Positions 23,609 through 33,418 of a stretch of DNA of 64,000 bases are shown here, piece after piece. The translations under genes were made by a program, and so were the position numbers. The DNA is from Salvia splendens (lineage: Eukaryota; Streptophyta; Magnoliopsida; Lamiales; Lamiaceae), in the NCBI RefSeq assembly GCF_004379255.2, contig NC_056034.1, forward strand, positions 64,501 through 128,500, in the 5' to 3' direction. Each line of letters begins with the position of its first letter. The stretch's first letter is position 1. The notes below the pieces were generated by a model. The model did no database searches. It was not told the origin of the DNA and saw only the letters and a list, made by a program, of their open reading frames with translations.

Positions 23609-26600
23609 TCAGCGCCTTTGTTTATAGTCGTTGGCTCGACCTTCTTCATCCTTGATCTACACTCTTGAGTCCACTAGTGTAGTCACTTCTTCTGTCTCCA
23701 TGCCACCTTCAACTCCAACATATGCCTTCAAGCGTTGGCCATTCACCTTCCAAATGCTACAATTTTTCTGATCCCGAACATCCACAGCACCATAGGGGTA
23801 TACCTTGTGCACCACATAAGGACCCTACCATCTTGACTTGAGCTTGCCCGGAAACAGTTTAAGCCGAGAGTTGTACAAAAGGACCAGTTGTCCCTCATGG
23901 AATTGACGAGGCTTAATAGCTGCATCATGTACCTTCTTAGCACGCTCTTTGTAGAGATCAACGCTCTCATATGCATGAAGCCTAAACTCATCCATCTCGT
24001 TCATATCGCACATCCTCTTCTCGCCTGCAACATCATAATCCAAATTAAGCTTTTGCAAAGCCCAAAAAGCTTTATGCTCAAGCTCTACCGGCAAATGGCA
24101 AGCCTTTCCAAAGACCAACTTGTATGGCGAAGTTCCAATCGGGGTCTTATATGCCGTTCGATATGCCCACAAAGCATCATCTAACTTTTGAGCCCAATCC
24201 TTTCGAGACGGCTTCACAACTTTCTCAAGCACCCTCTTTATTTCTCGATTGGAGACTTCAACTTGGCCACTTGTTTGGGGATGATAAGGGGTAGCAACCT
24301 TGTGTTGGACACCATACTTTCCTAGGAGGTTTTCAAACAATTTGTTACAAAAATGAGTTCCTCCTAAAGATGTGGTTCTTGATAAACTTCAACACCACTT
24401 TGGCATCATTGGTTGCCGAGGCCACTGCCTCTACCCACTTAGAAACGTAGTCGACAGCTACAAGGATGTATTGCTGCCCATTAGACTTGGGAAACGGTCC
24501 CATGAAGTATATTCCCCAAACATCAAAGAGTTCTACCTAGTGAATGTTATTCATCGACATTTCATTTCTCCACGAGATATTGCCGGTTCTTTGGCAACTG
24601 TCACATCTCTCTACATAAGCTTTTGCATCCTTGAAGATAGATGGCCAAAAGAATCCGGACTGAAGCACTTTAAATGCTGTTCGACGTGCTCCAAAGTGGC
24701 CGCCATACAAAGAATCATGGCATGCAGACAAAATCTGAAGGTGCTCATGCTCTCCAACACACCTTCGAATAATTCCATCACTACAAATACGGAAGAGAAA
24801 CGGATCTTCCCAAACATACGTATGGGTGTCACTCAAAAATTTCTTCTTTTAATTAGAAGACAATCCTTCTGGTATCATGCCCGTGACAAGGTAGTTCGCC
24901 AGATTAGCAAACCACGGCACATATGTTTCCCGAGCTTCCACTTGCAACACTTGTTCGTCGGGAAATTTTTCGTTGATCCTTTTCTTTCTCTCATCTTCCG
25001 TCTCTTCCAAGCCCTCTAGCCTAGACAAATGATCAGCTACCAAATTCTCGGTCCCCTTTTTGTCTTTAATTTCTACATCAAACTCTTGTAATAAGAGGAT
25101 CCATCTCACCAACCGAGGCTTTACATCTTCCTTATTCATCAAATACTTGATAGCTGAATGGTCCGTGAACACTACCACCTTCGTGCCAAGTAAGTATGCA
25201 CGAAACTTCTCAAAGGCGTAAACTACTGCTAGCATTTCCTTCTCCGTCGTGGTGTAATTCAATTGAGCTTCATTGAGTACTTTACTAGCATAGTAGACGG
25301 CATGTAGGACCTTATCTCTCCTTTGGCCTAGAACGGCCCCCACAGCATAGTCCGAAGCATCACACATCAGCTCAAACGGCTTTGACCAATCGGGTGTGAT
25401 AATAATAGGAGCTTCGACTAGCTTTTTCTTCAACAATTCAAATGCCTCAAGGCATTTCCCATCAAAGACGAACTTGGCATCCTTTTCAAGCAAGTTACAA
25501 AGTGGCTTTGCAATCTTTGAAAAGTCTTTTATAAAACGTCGGTAGAATCCCGCATGTCCCAGGAAACTACGGATGCCCTTCACATTCGTTGGGGGAGGTA
25601 ACTTCGAGATCACATCAATCTTAGCTTTATTCATCTCTAACCCCAACTCCGACACCTTGTGTCCCAACACTATGCCTTCCTTGACCATGAATTGACATTT
25701 TTCCCAATTGAGCACGAGATTCGATTCTTCACATCTTTGTAAGACCCTTCTCAAGTTCTCTAAGCACAAGTCAAATGAGGATCCAAAGACGGAGAAATCA
25801 TCCATGAAGATCTCCATGATGTCTTCATTCATGTCGGAAAAGATTGCCATCATGCAACGTTGGAATGTAGCCGGTGCATTACACAAACCGAAAGGCATCC
25901 GGCGGAAGGCATACGTACCAATAGGACATGTGAATGTCGTCTTTTTCTAATCTTCCGGGGCAATTGCAATCTGATTGTACCCCGAATATCCATCTAGAAA
26001 ACAATAATGGGAATAACCCGCAATCCTATCGAGCAACTGATCTAGAAATGGCAACGGAAAATGATCTTTTCTTGTCGCCGTGTTCAACTTTCTATAGTCC
26101 ATGCAAACTCTCCATGAGTTCACCAATTGAGTTGCCAAAACTTCATTCTTCTCATTAACTGTCACAGTTATTCCCCCTTTCTTCGGTACACACTGCACCG
26201 GACTAACCCACTCACTATCGGATATGGGATAGATCATCCCATATTTCAACAACTTCTTCACCTCTTTTTCAACCACTTCTTGCATGAGTGGGTTCAATCT
26301 TCTTTGTCTTTCTCTTACCGGTTTAGCTCCATCTTCCATCAAAATTTTATGCATACAAATTGCGGGGCTAATCCCTTTGATGTCAGCAATGGACCATCGT
26401 AGAGCTTTCTTGTATGACTTCAGTAGCTCTATCAACTTCAATTCTTCTTCATCATTCAACATCGCCGATGTCACAACCGGTAAAGATTCATCCTCACCAA
26501 GGAATGCGTATTTCAGATTTGTCGGGAGTGGCTTCAATTCTAGCTTTGGTGCTACTTCAATTGAAGGTTTCACATCTGCCGTAAAAGTATCCACCACACA

Positions 26601-27941
26601 ATCATTCTCGAGATTTGGTTGATCAACTTCAGAATCCTCTGTTTCATCAAAATTTACTTTGATTGTCGAACCATAATCTCTTTCCAAACTCCATTTATCA
26701 TACACGCTTCCTTCCATTGTTGCCGAGCAACGCATCTTATCAAAGATGCACTTGTCGAAGACATCAACTCTAAAGCACGCTTTTGCATCACTGGGATGCT
26801 TCATCGCTTTCTCCACATTAATGGTCACTTGCTCACCATTAATTCTAAACGTGACAGAGTTCTCTTTAGCTCCTAACAACACATCTCCCGTGGCAAGAAA
26901 CGGTCTACCAAACAGAATTGGTACCTCTTTGTCCTCGGGCATGTCCAAGACTACGAAGTCGACGGGGATGATGAACTTATCTACCTTGACCAAGACATCC
27001 TCTACTATTCCAGTGGGCTTCACAATGGAGTGATCAGCCAATTGTAGAGCAATGTCGATGGGTTCCATTCTGTTCTCCAGTCCAATGGCACGTGCCGTTT
27101 TCAACGCCATCATTGAGATCCCCGATCCTTGATCCAACAGACATTTGGTGAAAATTGTATTGCATATCTCACAAGGAATCACACAGTTTCCCGGATCCCT
27201 CTTCTTCATTGGCATCATTCCAGAAATCAGTTGTGAGCAATTCATGCTCAAAGCCACTATCCCCTCATCTTGCAATTTCTCCTTATTTGCCATCATATCC
27301 TTGAAAAACTTGGAGAACTTGGGGAAATTAGTGAAGAGGTCTACCAATGATACATCCACATTCACTTTTCGAATCACGTTCATCATCCACTCAAAGCTTT
27401 TCTCTTTTGGAGCCCTCTTCTTCCTCTTCGGTGGATATGGTGGAGGAGGAATGTGATCGGGGAAGTTGAACTTGCTTTTAGGGTCTAATGCCGGACTTAT
27501 CGTCATCTTTCTTTGTAGTTCCATTTCCACTTTCTGCTTTCCTTTCTCTTTCGCTGACAACTTTCCACTTACATCGGATTCTTCACCATGTTCCTTGCTG
27601 CCGGATGCAGCCTGTTCTTGACCATGTTGGGCACCATGCACCAACGCGGGACTTCCCTTACATGCCTCATCCGCCCCTGCGTGCGAGGAATGCAAGCCTA
27701 ACATCTCATCCGCCCCTGCGTGTGAGATGCCGGAAGTACCTTGGCCGTCCATTGATGGTGTTGAATCCAACTTACGACCACTTCTCAAGACCACTGCCTT
27801 ACACTGTTCATTGCCTCTAGGATTAGGTACAGTATTACTTGGGATGGTGTTAGGAATCCTCGTGTGTGATGCCGTGGCAAGCTGTCCAATTTGAGTCTCG
27901 AGATTCCTCGTAGTAGCCTCCATCTGCCCAAACTTTTCCAC
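23609..27941 (-). pseudogene. Athila pol (protease-RT-RNase H-integrase), inactivated
   Basis: Domains are readable in order. There is a protease-like segment (LLDQGSGISMMALKTARAIG, ending ILFGRPFLATGDVLLG) and an RT with WRVCMDYRKLN, FLDGYSGYNQIAIAPED and the FMDDFSVF active-site box. RNase H carries [15 protein letters not shown] and [14 protein letters not shown]. The integrase zinc region and core follow, and a C-terminal part ends near 23609. Breaks seen: an in-frame TAG right after APED inside the RT, a TAA after LSSN between RNase H and integrase, and a stop before the integrase core. The first catalytic Asp of the integrase is Tyr ([10 protein letters not shown]). A short deletion and frameshift just before [12 protein letters not shown] remove the region that normally carries the second Asp. 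The element could not integrate itself as it stands. Confidence 0.9.
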
Positions 27942-29251
27942 TGTCTGTCCTTGAAATTTTCGTTCTCCTTTTGACTCTTAGACATAAAAGAGAGAATCTG
28001 TCCCAATTGATCCTCGACGGATGGCTTTTTCTCATAACCCGGGGGTTGAGTGTTGTTTCTCCATTGATTACCCGAGTTATTGCTAAGACTAGCTTGATTC
28101 CAACTCGTTTGCTGAGGCCTCCAATTTTGCTGATTGTTGTATTGGTTGCCTTGATTGAACCCTTGGCGATTGTTACCAATGTAGTTCACATCCTCCACGG
28201 GAGGTCCTTGAAGACTTGGGCACTGATCAGTATGATGCCCGCCTTGGCACAACCCACATCTCATCACAGTCACAGCTTGGGGTTGAGGAGTCAATTGAAG
28301 AGATTTAACTGCCTTTGTCATCGACGACATTTGAGTGCTAATGTCCGCCAGTTGAGCCTCAATTGCGGTCACTCTTTCCGCATCCTTTGTAGCACCAAAC
28401 GTATCTCCTGCTCTATCAGCTCCTCGCCTTGGATTGTGCCAATTCCTTTGATTATTGGCCAACCTTTGAAACAAGGCTCTCACCTCATCGTGAGTTAAAT
28501 CATCTAGGTTCCCATTCGAACCTGCAGTCACCAGTCTCGTTCCTTCACTGTTGAGTCCCTTGTAGAATTTCAAAAGGTCGTGCCCCGGAGCTAGTCCGTG
28601 ACTTGGGCATTTCCTTATCAACTCCGTGAATCTCTTCCATGCTTCCGCGAAGGACTCGTCATACTTCTGTCGGAATGAAGTGATCTCCTCTCTCAATTTC
28701 TCAATCTTCATTGGAGAGTTGTATTCCAAGAGGAACAATGTCTTCAACTCTTGGAATGTTGCTATGTTGTAGCCCGGGAGTGAATCATACTACTCTCTTG
28801 CCTTCTCCCTCAACGAAAATGGGAACAACGCCCTCTTTATCCGATGATGCTCCACATTAGGAGGTCTATGAGATATTGTCAGTTCGTAGAAGGCGTTGAG
28901 ATGACTCACCGGATCTTCATCATCCCTATCATGAAATAGATTCCCCCCATTCACCAAACTAATGTAGTGAGGTGGAATATTGACGTTGTCGTTTGCATAA
29001 GCGAACTCCCCCGGGTGCTCAATTACCGATCTCAGAGTGTCGCCAAACCTCACCACGGGTGGTGGAATCTCATTGTTATCTGCCATTGATTCACCGTCTG
29101 AATCCTGATCCCTTTCTTCACCAAAGAGTCGGTTACTTCTGAATGGACTCGAATAGTCCGGGAAAATCTCAAACTCTGAACCTCTAACCTTGCTTCTTCT
29201 TTGATAACAGAGTAGTCCAAACGGTGGTGTACCATGTGATCGCGTTTGCAT
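27785..29251 (-). pseudogene. Athila gag, inactivated by one stop
   Basis: The reading frame starts MQTRSHGTPP at 29251 and runs through FRSNRLFGEERDQDSDGESM and HYISLVNGGNLFHDRDDEDP. It is interrupted by a TAG at about 28787 at a position normally coding Trp (between REKARE and YDSLPGYNIATF). It resumes through FAEAWKRFTELIRKCPSHGL to a zinc knuckle CGLCQGGHHTDQC (CX2CX3HX4C spacing, as in Athila). The gag and pol frames then differ by one base in the overlap 27785-27941; Athila usually has one continuous frame, so this is probably a frameshift mutation rather than programmed recoding. Confidence 0.88.
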
Positions 29252-29600
29252 TCACTTTTTATTTTTATTTTTATTTTTATTACCTACACAGCAGAAAATA
29301 CACCAAGCACAAGCACAATAAATTTCCTAATACCGAAAGCGAGACCTCTCGACAACTTCGGGGTAAGTACTATAAAAAGTGTGTGCTTAAGTGAAACTAA
29401 AAAAAACTAAACTATCTAACCTAAACTAAGAGTTAGAAAGATGTCACCTTGAAAATATACTCCTTCGTCTTCAAGTCCAGACGTGGTAGATAGCTATCAC
29501 CTCCGAATAAAACGAAATGAGTACCTAAGAAATCAAAAAGAAAGATCAAACAAAATAAAACCAAAAAACTAAAACAATTTAGTATAAACAACCTATTGCC

Positions 29601-29618
29601 TCCCCGGCAACGACGCCA
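29601..29618 (-). promoter_or_regulatory. Athila primer-binding site (tRNA-Asp type)
   Basis: On the minus strand TGGCGTCGTTGCCGGGGA lies five bases after the end of the 5' LTR. It matches the 3' end of plant tRNA-Asp with one mismatch. tRNA-Asp priming is typical of Athila. Confidence 0.85.
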
Positions 29619-29623
29619 AAACT

Positions 29624-30940
29624 TGATGCGTATTTTAGAGTTCTTTTGCCAATTCACAAAGATTATCAAGTTTAAATATTTTAACTCTAATAATACTACA
29701 ATACTGCAAGAATACAGTGTCGTAGTAGTATTTCAAGTGTCGATCCACAGGAAGGTGAGAGATTGATTATACTTAAAAGCATACAAAAGCATATAAAGGT
29801 TTGATTTTTTGATTTAGAAAGTTGTTAACAAATTAGAGTTACTAATTCTACTTAATCTTCAAACGAGAAAACGAGTCACTCCAAGTTGCTCACTAAACTT
29901 GTATTGTTTTACATCATTCACACCGAAACATACGAAGGGATTCTAAACATCAACCTAATCGCGTGCACTGAACATGTCTGCGACGAATAGTTCACAGTCA
30001 GCTGAACACTTGTTCCATGAACCAATTTTCAACGATATTTAATTCCTACGGAAGCGCGGGAACAAAGACCATCTACTATAATCACCTACTTAATTCACTA
30101 TCAAATTATCCTCTGAACAATTCTAATTTAATAGCATACCAACAATCAATCAATCCTAAACTATGTTAAAGAGACAATAGTTAAGGAATTAACAACACTA
30201 CATCTTTAGCAAGAAAACGTAGAGTTTAATCATAGCAAACATTGTTGGTATCAAAACACATGATTCGATGGTGTGAAAACATCCATACAAGCCTAGATTA
30301 CAACTTGGAGCAACATGAAAAGATTAGCCTAAACACATGGTAGAATGTAGAAATAAAACCATAGGCATTATGCTCTCGTTGAGTGGAATCGGGATTCGGA
30401 GACGGATCGTCGGAATAATGGTCAGAATTTCTTCCTTCTATTCTTCCTCCTCATCTCTTTCTCCCTTTTTCTCTCTGTGTTTTTTCGTCCAAAAACCGTG
30501 TCCGTCTCGCCAAAAACCGTCCCCAAAACATATAGGAAACTGCCTGTAGCAGTTGCGCAGACAGACCCGGTCGGGTGATTATTTCAAGAGGCTCACTGAC
30601 TCTTCAACCCAGCCTTCATCGGACCCGGCCGGGTGTAATTTCCAGGCGTGAAATTCACTCGGCCGGGTGTCTCTTTTTGAGGGACTTCTGGACTCTTTAC
30701 GCTGTTCGACTCTCACCCGACCGGGTGTAATTTCAGCAGGAAATTCACCCGGCCGGGTGATACTTTTCCGCAGGTATTCTGGACCCCGACACTTCAACGG
30801 TCTCGTGCTCATCCCGAGCTTCATTCCATGTCCCGTTTTCACCAACCGTTCCACTTCCTAAACTATGAAACACGAAGCACTAAACCATTTAACTCATACG
30901 AAACAATAGGAATAAAGACATGCTATTTTGATTCACATCA
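29624..30940 (-). repeat. Athila 5' LTR (right copy)
   Basis: 1,317 bp, nearly identical to 20687-22002. It carries the same cluster of CCCGGCCGGGTG-like palindromes at about 30563-30760. The element's promoter should lie here; I did not pin down a TATA box. Confidence 0.95.
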
Positions 30941-31200
30941 ATTATCGAAATATTCGTATGGAATGTGAGAGATGAGAGAAATATTCGTATGAAAAATAGA
31001 ATGACAAACGAGGTTTAAATAGACAAAAATTCGAGAAAAAAAACGAAAACGCGTTGCATCGTCCGCCTCGCCCACAATGGGTGGACAATGGGGCGGACGA
31101 TCTATAGGGCGCGAACGGTGCATCGGGCATCGTCCGCGCATCCACAGTGGGCGGACGATGGCGGGCCTGAGGCATCGGGCGGCCTATCGTCCACCCCATT

Positions 31201-31300
31201 GCGGATGCTCTAAGGTAAAGACTAGTAGATGGACTTGCCCCGGGCCCGCCTATCGTCCGCCCCATTGCGGATGCTCTAAGGTAAAGACTAGTAAATAGAC
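31201..31300. repeat. 66-bp tandem duplication of the Harbinger right end
   Basis: GCGGATGCTCTAAGGTAAAG occurs at 31201 and again at 31267, with the following ACTAGTA and the preceding CCCATT also repeated. The duplication covers the transposon terminus, its TAA and host flank. Confidence 0.9.
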
Positions 31301-31309
31301 GATGCATAT

Positions 31310-32402
31310 CAGCGGCGGAGACAGGTGGGGTCGAGTGGGGTCGGCCGACCCCACCGCCGTACCCGGAGAACCGCCCGGAATACTCCTGCCACCGGCCCCC
31401 GACCCCACGGCATCCGGAATTCTGCCCTATGATTCATCCTCAAGACGGCAAGCAGCGCAACTTTGCCGACAAAACGTCATTGTTATTCTTAACTATACTA
31501 ATATGTATTGGATTAATTTGATTGTAATCGGTGGATGATGGGCGAAGGAAAAAGATGCGATGATAGGGAAGATGATGTTCCTTTTTGGGAATGGATCCCC
31601 TGATGTGGAGGGGTGCACAGCAGGGGATGCTGCTCCTCACACCCCAATATTTTATATATTTTTTTAAAATTTAATTAAATTAATAAAATAATGGGGTGTG
31701 AGGAGCAACATCCCCTGCTGTGCACCCCTCCACAGCAGGGGATCCATTCCCTCCTTTTTGCAATTAGGCTTTTAGTTTATTACTCTAGTAAAAAGGAAGC
31801 AATGCTAATTTCACAAATGCTTTACATTATCATAATTTTAATTAAAGAAATTTCTAGTTGAAGGAAAAATTAAGAGTTTCAAGATATAGAGAGCCGCTTT
31901 GCAAAAGATTTTCGTATACAATATCATAATTTATTTATCATCTTTTAATCATGTTTCATATTTTTTCTTTTTTTTAATTTAATAGTAACAATAAAATTTT
32001 ACCCTAATTTTAGTAGATATTATAATTATCTTTACTTTTGATTATTGATTTTAATTACCTTCCATTTTAGATAGATCTCCAAGTTTTTGTTAGCTCTTGT
32101 ATGCTTAAGTTGAACAAGAATCACAACGATTAGAAGATTGTTGGATAGTATATAACAATTCAAACAAGCTTGAAATAGTTGAAAGAGTGTTTTTCACGAT
32201 GAAATTTGTCCAAGCCTAAGCTGCAAAGTAAGATGATGACTGATTGAACAACATCTTGATGGTACACCGTGAAAAGTGTATGTTCGCTAACATAAAATAG
32301 AGATATTTCATTTGTAATATATTTTAATTTTAAAAATATATTTAAGTATATATGGTCATGTTTGTCCAACCCCACGATTTTTTATTTCTGGATCCGCCAT
32401 TA
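31310..32402. mobile_element. Non-autonomous hAT-type element (1.09 kb) with 8-bp TSD
   Basis: The left end reads CAGCGGCGGAGACAGG and the right end, in reverse complement, reads TAATGGCGGATCCAG, a hAT-like terminus. An exact 8-bp target duplication ATGCATAT flanks it (31302-31309 and 32403-32410). No transposase is present. It landed about 30 bp beyond the Harbinger end and contains a separate 165-bp hairpin MITE. Confidence 0.85.
31587..31751. mobile_element. 165-bp hairpin MITE nested in the hAT element
   Basis: The left arm starts GGGAATGGATCCCCTG and the right arm ends with its complement CAGGGGATCCATTCCC. The arms pair over about 60 bases each, including AGGGGTGCACAGCAGGGGAT on the left and its complement on the right, around an AT-rich loop. 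An 8-bp duplication TCCTTTTT flanks it (31579-31586, 31752-31759). It is non-coding. Confidence 0.88.
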
Positions 32403-32410
32403 ATGCATAT

Positions 32411-33418
32411 ACATGTACATACACTGACTGACTGACTCTTCCAAATTCTTGAAAATACGCGGACACCCTTTTTTCATAAGATTACTACACATTATATGTA
32501 TAAATGCCGTTGATTTGTTTCAACTAAAAATGATTTTTGACAGCACTACCTGTTTAATTTCAATTTTCCATGAACGAAAAGTCGCTACGAGCTTGTTGCC
32601 TAGCATTATTTTTTGCTTGAAAAACTTTTTCCATTTATATCTTTCGAAGCTGTCTATATGGAGTACTTGCATAACCATCTACGCCAGGACAATCTATAGA
32701 TGCAACAAAATCTAAACTTTTTTTAGGCTGTAAAATAAAAATCTGTTCTCATTTGAAGAAAAGTAAGGAATTTGTTTAAAAAAGCATAGAAAACTCAAAT
32801 ATCTAGAGTTGAATGAGACAACTGGGCTTCCCTGTAAGAAAAGAAAGTGGAAATATAATAGTATTACATTTATAGTAGTAGCATGTATTTGAGGGGGTAA
32901 TAATACACATTTACGCGTGTTGTGCTTACCTAATACTAATACCCCATATACATTTACGCGTGTTGTGCTTACCTAATACTAATACCCCATCCATCCTATT
33001 CTAAATCATACATTTTTCTTTTTGAAATATCGATTTCTCTACTTTTTCAATGCTACACTACATAAAAACCCATGCCAAATTAGAAATACTCCATTTAGAA
33101 TTAAATGGAATGGAGAGAGTAATCCCTATCCAGTAACATTTAACCATTATCTAATACTCCTACTTATTTATTGATTAGTGTTTGGATTTGGATAGCATTG
33201 ACTTTCCACATAAACAATCCCATCTCTGCCAAATAGTCATGTCTTATTATTTTAATGTTTGTTTGCCTACCAGAGACGACAACTAAACATCAAAACTCAC
33301 AGTAACAAAATTTGCATTTTAAAATGCTTCTCAGAAAACAAGTCATTTTTTTCAGACATGAGTAGAATAAGCCACACCATATTTCTTCTCTGAGTTGTAG
33401 TAATAATCTAGGAAGAAT
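32411..33418. other. Intergenic; contains a 43-bp tandem repeat
   Basis: AT-rich spacer. Within it, the unit beginning ACATTTACGCGTGTTGTGC is present twice in tandem (32907-32949 and from 32950 to about 32990). No gene was recognised. Confidence 0.8.

Larger units (their letters stand above)
20687..30940 (-). mobile_element. Athila-lineage Ty3/gypsy LTR retrotransposon (10.25 kb), minus orientation
   Basis: Two LTRs, 20687-22002 and 29624-30940, begin TGATG and end CATCA and are flanked by the 5-bp duplication ATTAT (20682-20686, 30941-30945). Reading on the minus strand, the right LTR is the 5' LTR. It is followed five bases later by a primer-binding site TGGCGTCGTTGCCGGGGA (29618-29601), one mismatch from a tRNA-Asp match, which is characteristic of Athila. 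Gag, protease, reverse transcriptase, RNase H and integrase follow in that order. There is no clear env-like frame in the 1.6 kb before the 3' LTR. By eye the LTRs differ at about 10 positions plus one 1-bp indel over 1.3 kb (under 1%). The insertion is inside the ALP1-like Harbinger. Confidence 0.93.
19127..31276. mobile_element. ALP1-like Harbinger transposon, split by the Athila insertion
   Basis: The left end (from 19127) reads GAGTATTAGTAATGGGGCG. The right end, in reverse complement, reads GAGCATCCGCAATGGGGCGG, the terminus seen in many plant Harbinger elements. A TAA duplication flanks it (19124-19126 and 31277-31279). The right terminus plus flank is tandemly duplicated with a 66-bp period, so a copy of the end also occurs at 31210, again followed by TAA. 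The body consists of 19127-20686 and 30946-31276; between them lies the Athila element with its own ATTAT duplication. The only coding remnant is a transposase pseudogene on the minus strand. Confidence 0.8.

Noticed and set aside
27785..27941. Programmed frameshift between Athila gag and pol
   Set aside because: Athila normally has a single continuous frame, no slippery heptamer was evident, and the element has other disabling mutations; a plain indel is simpler.
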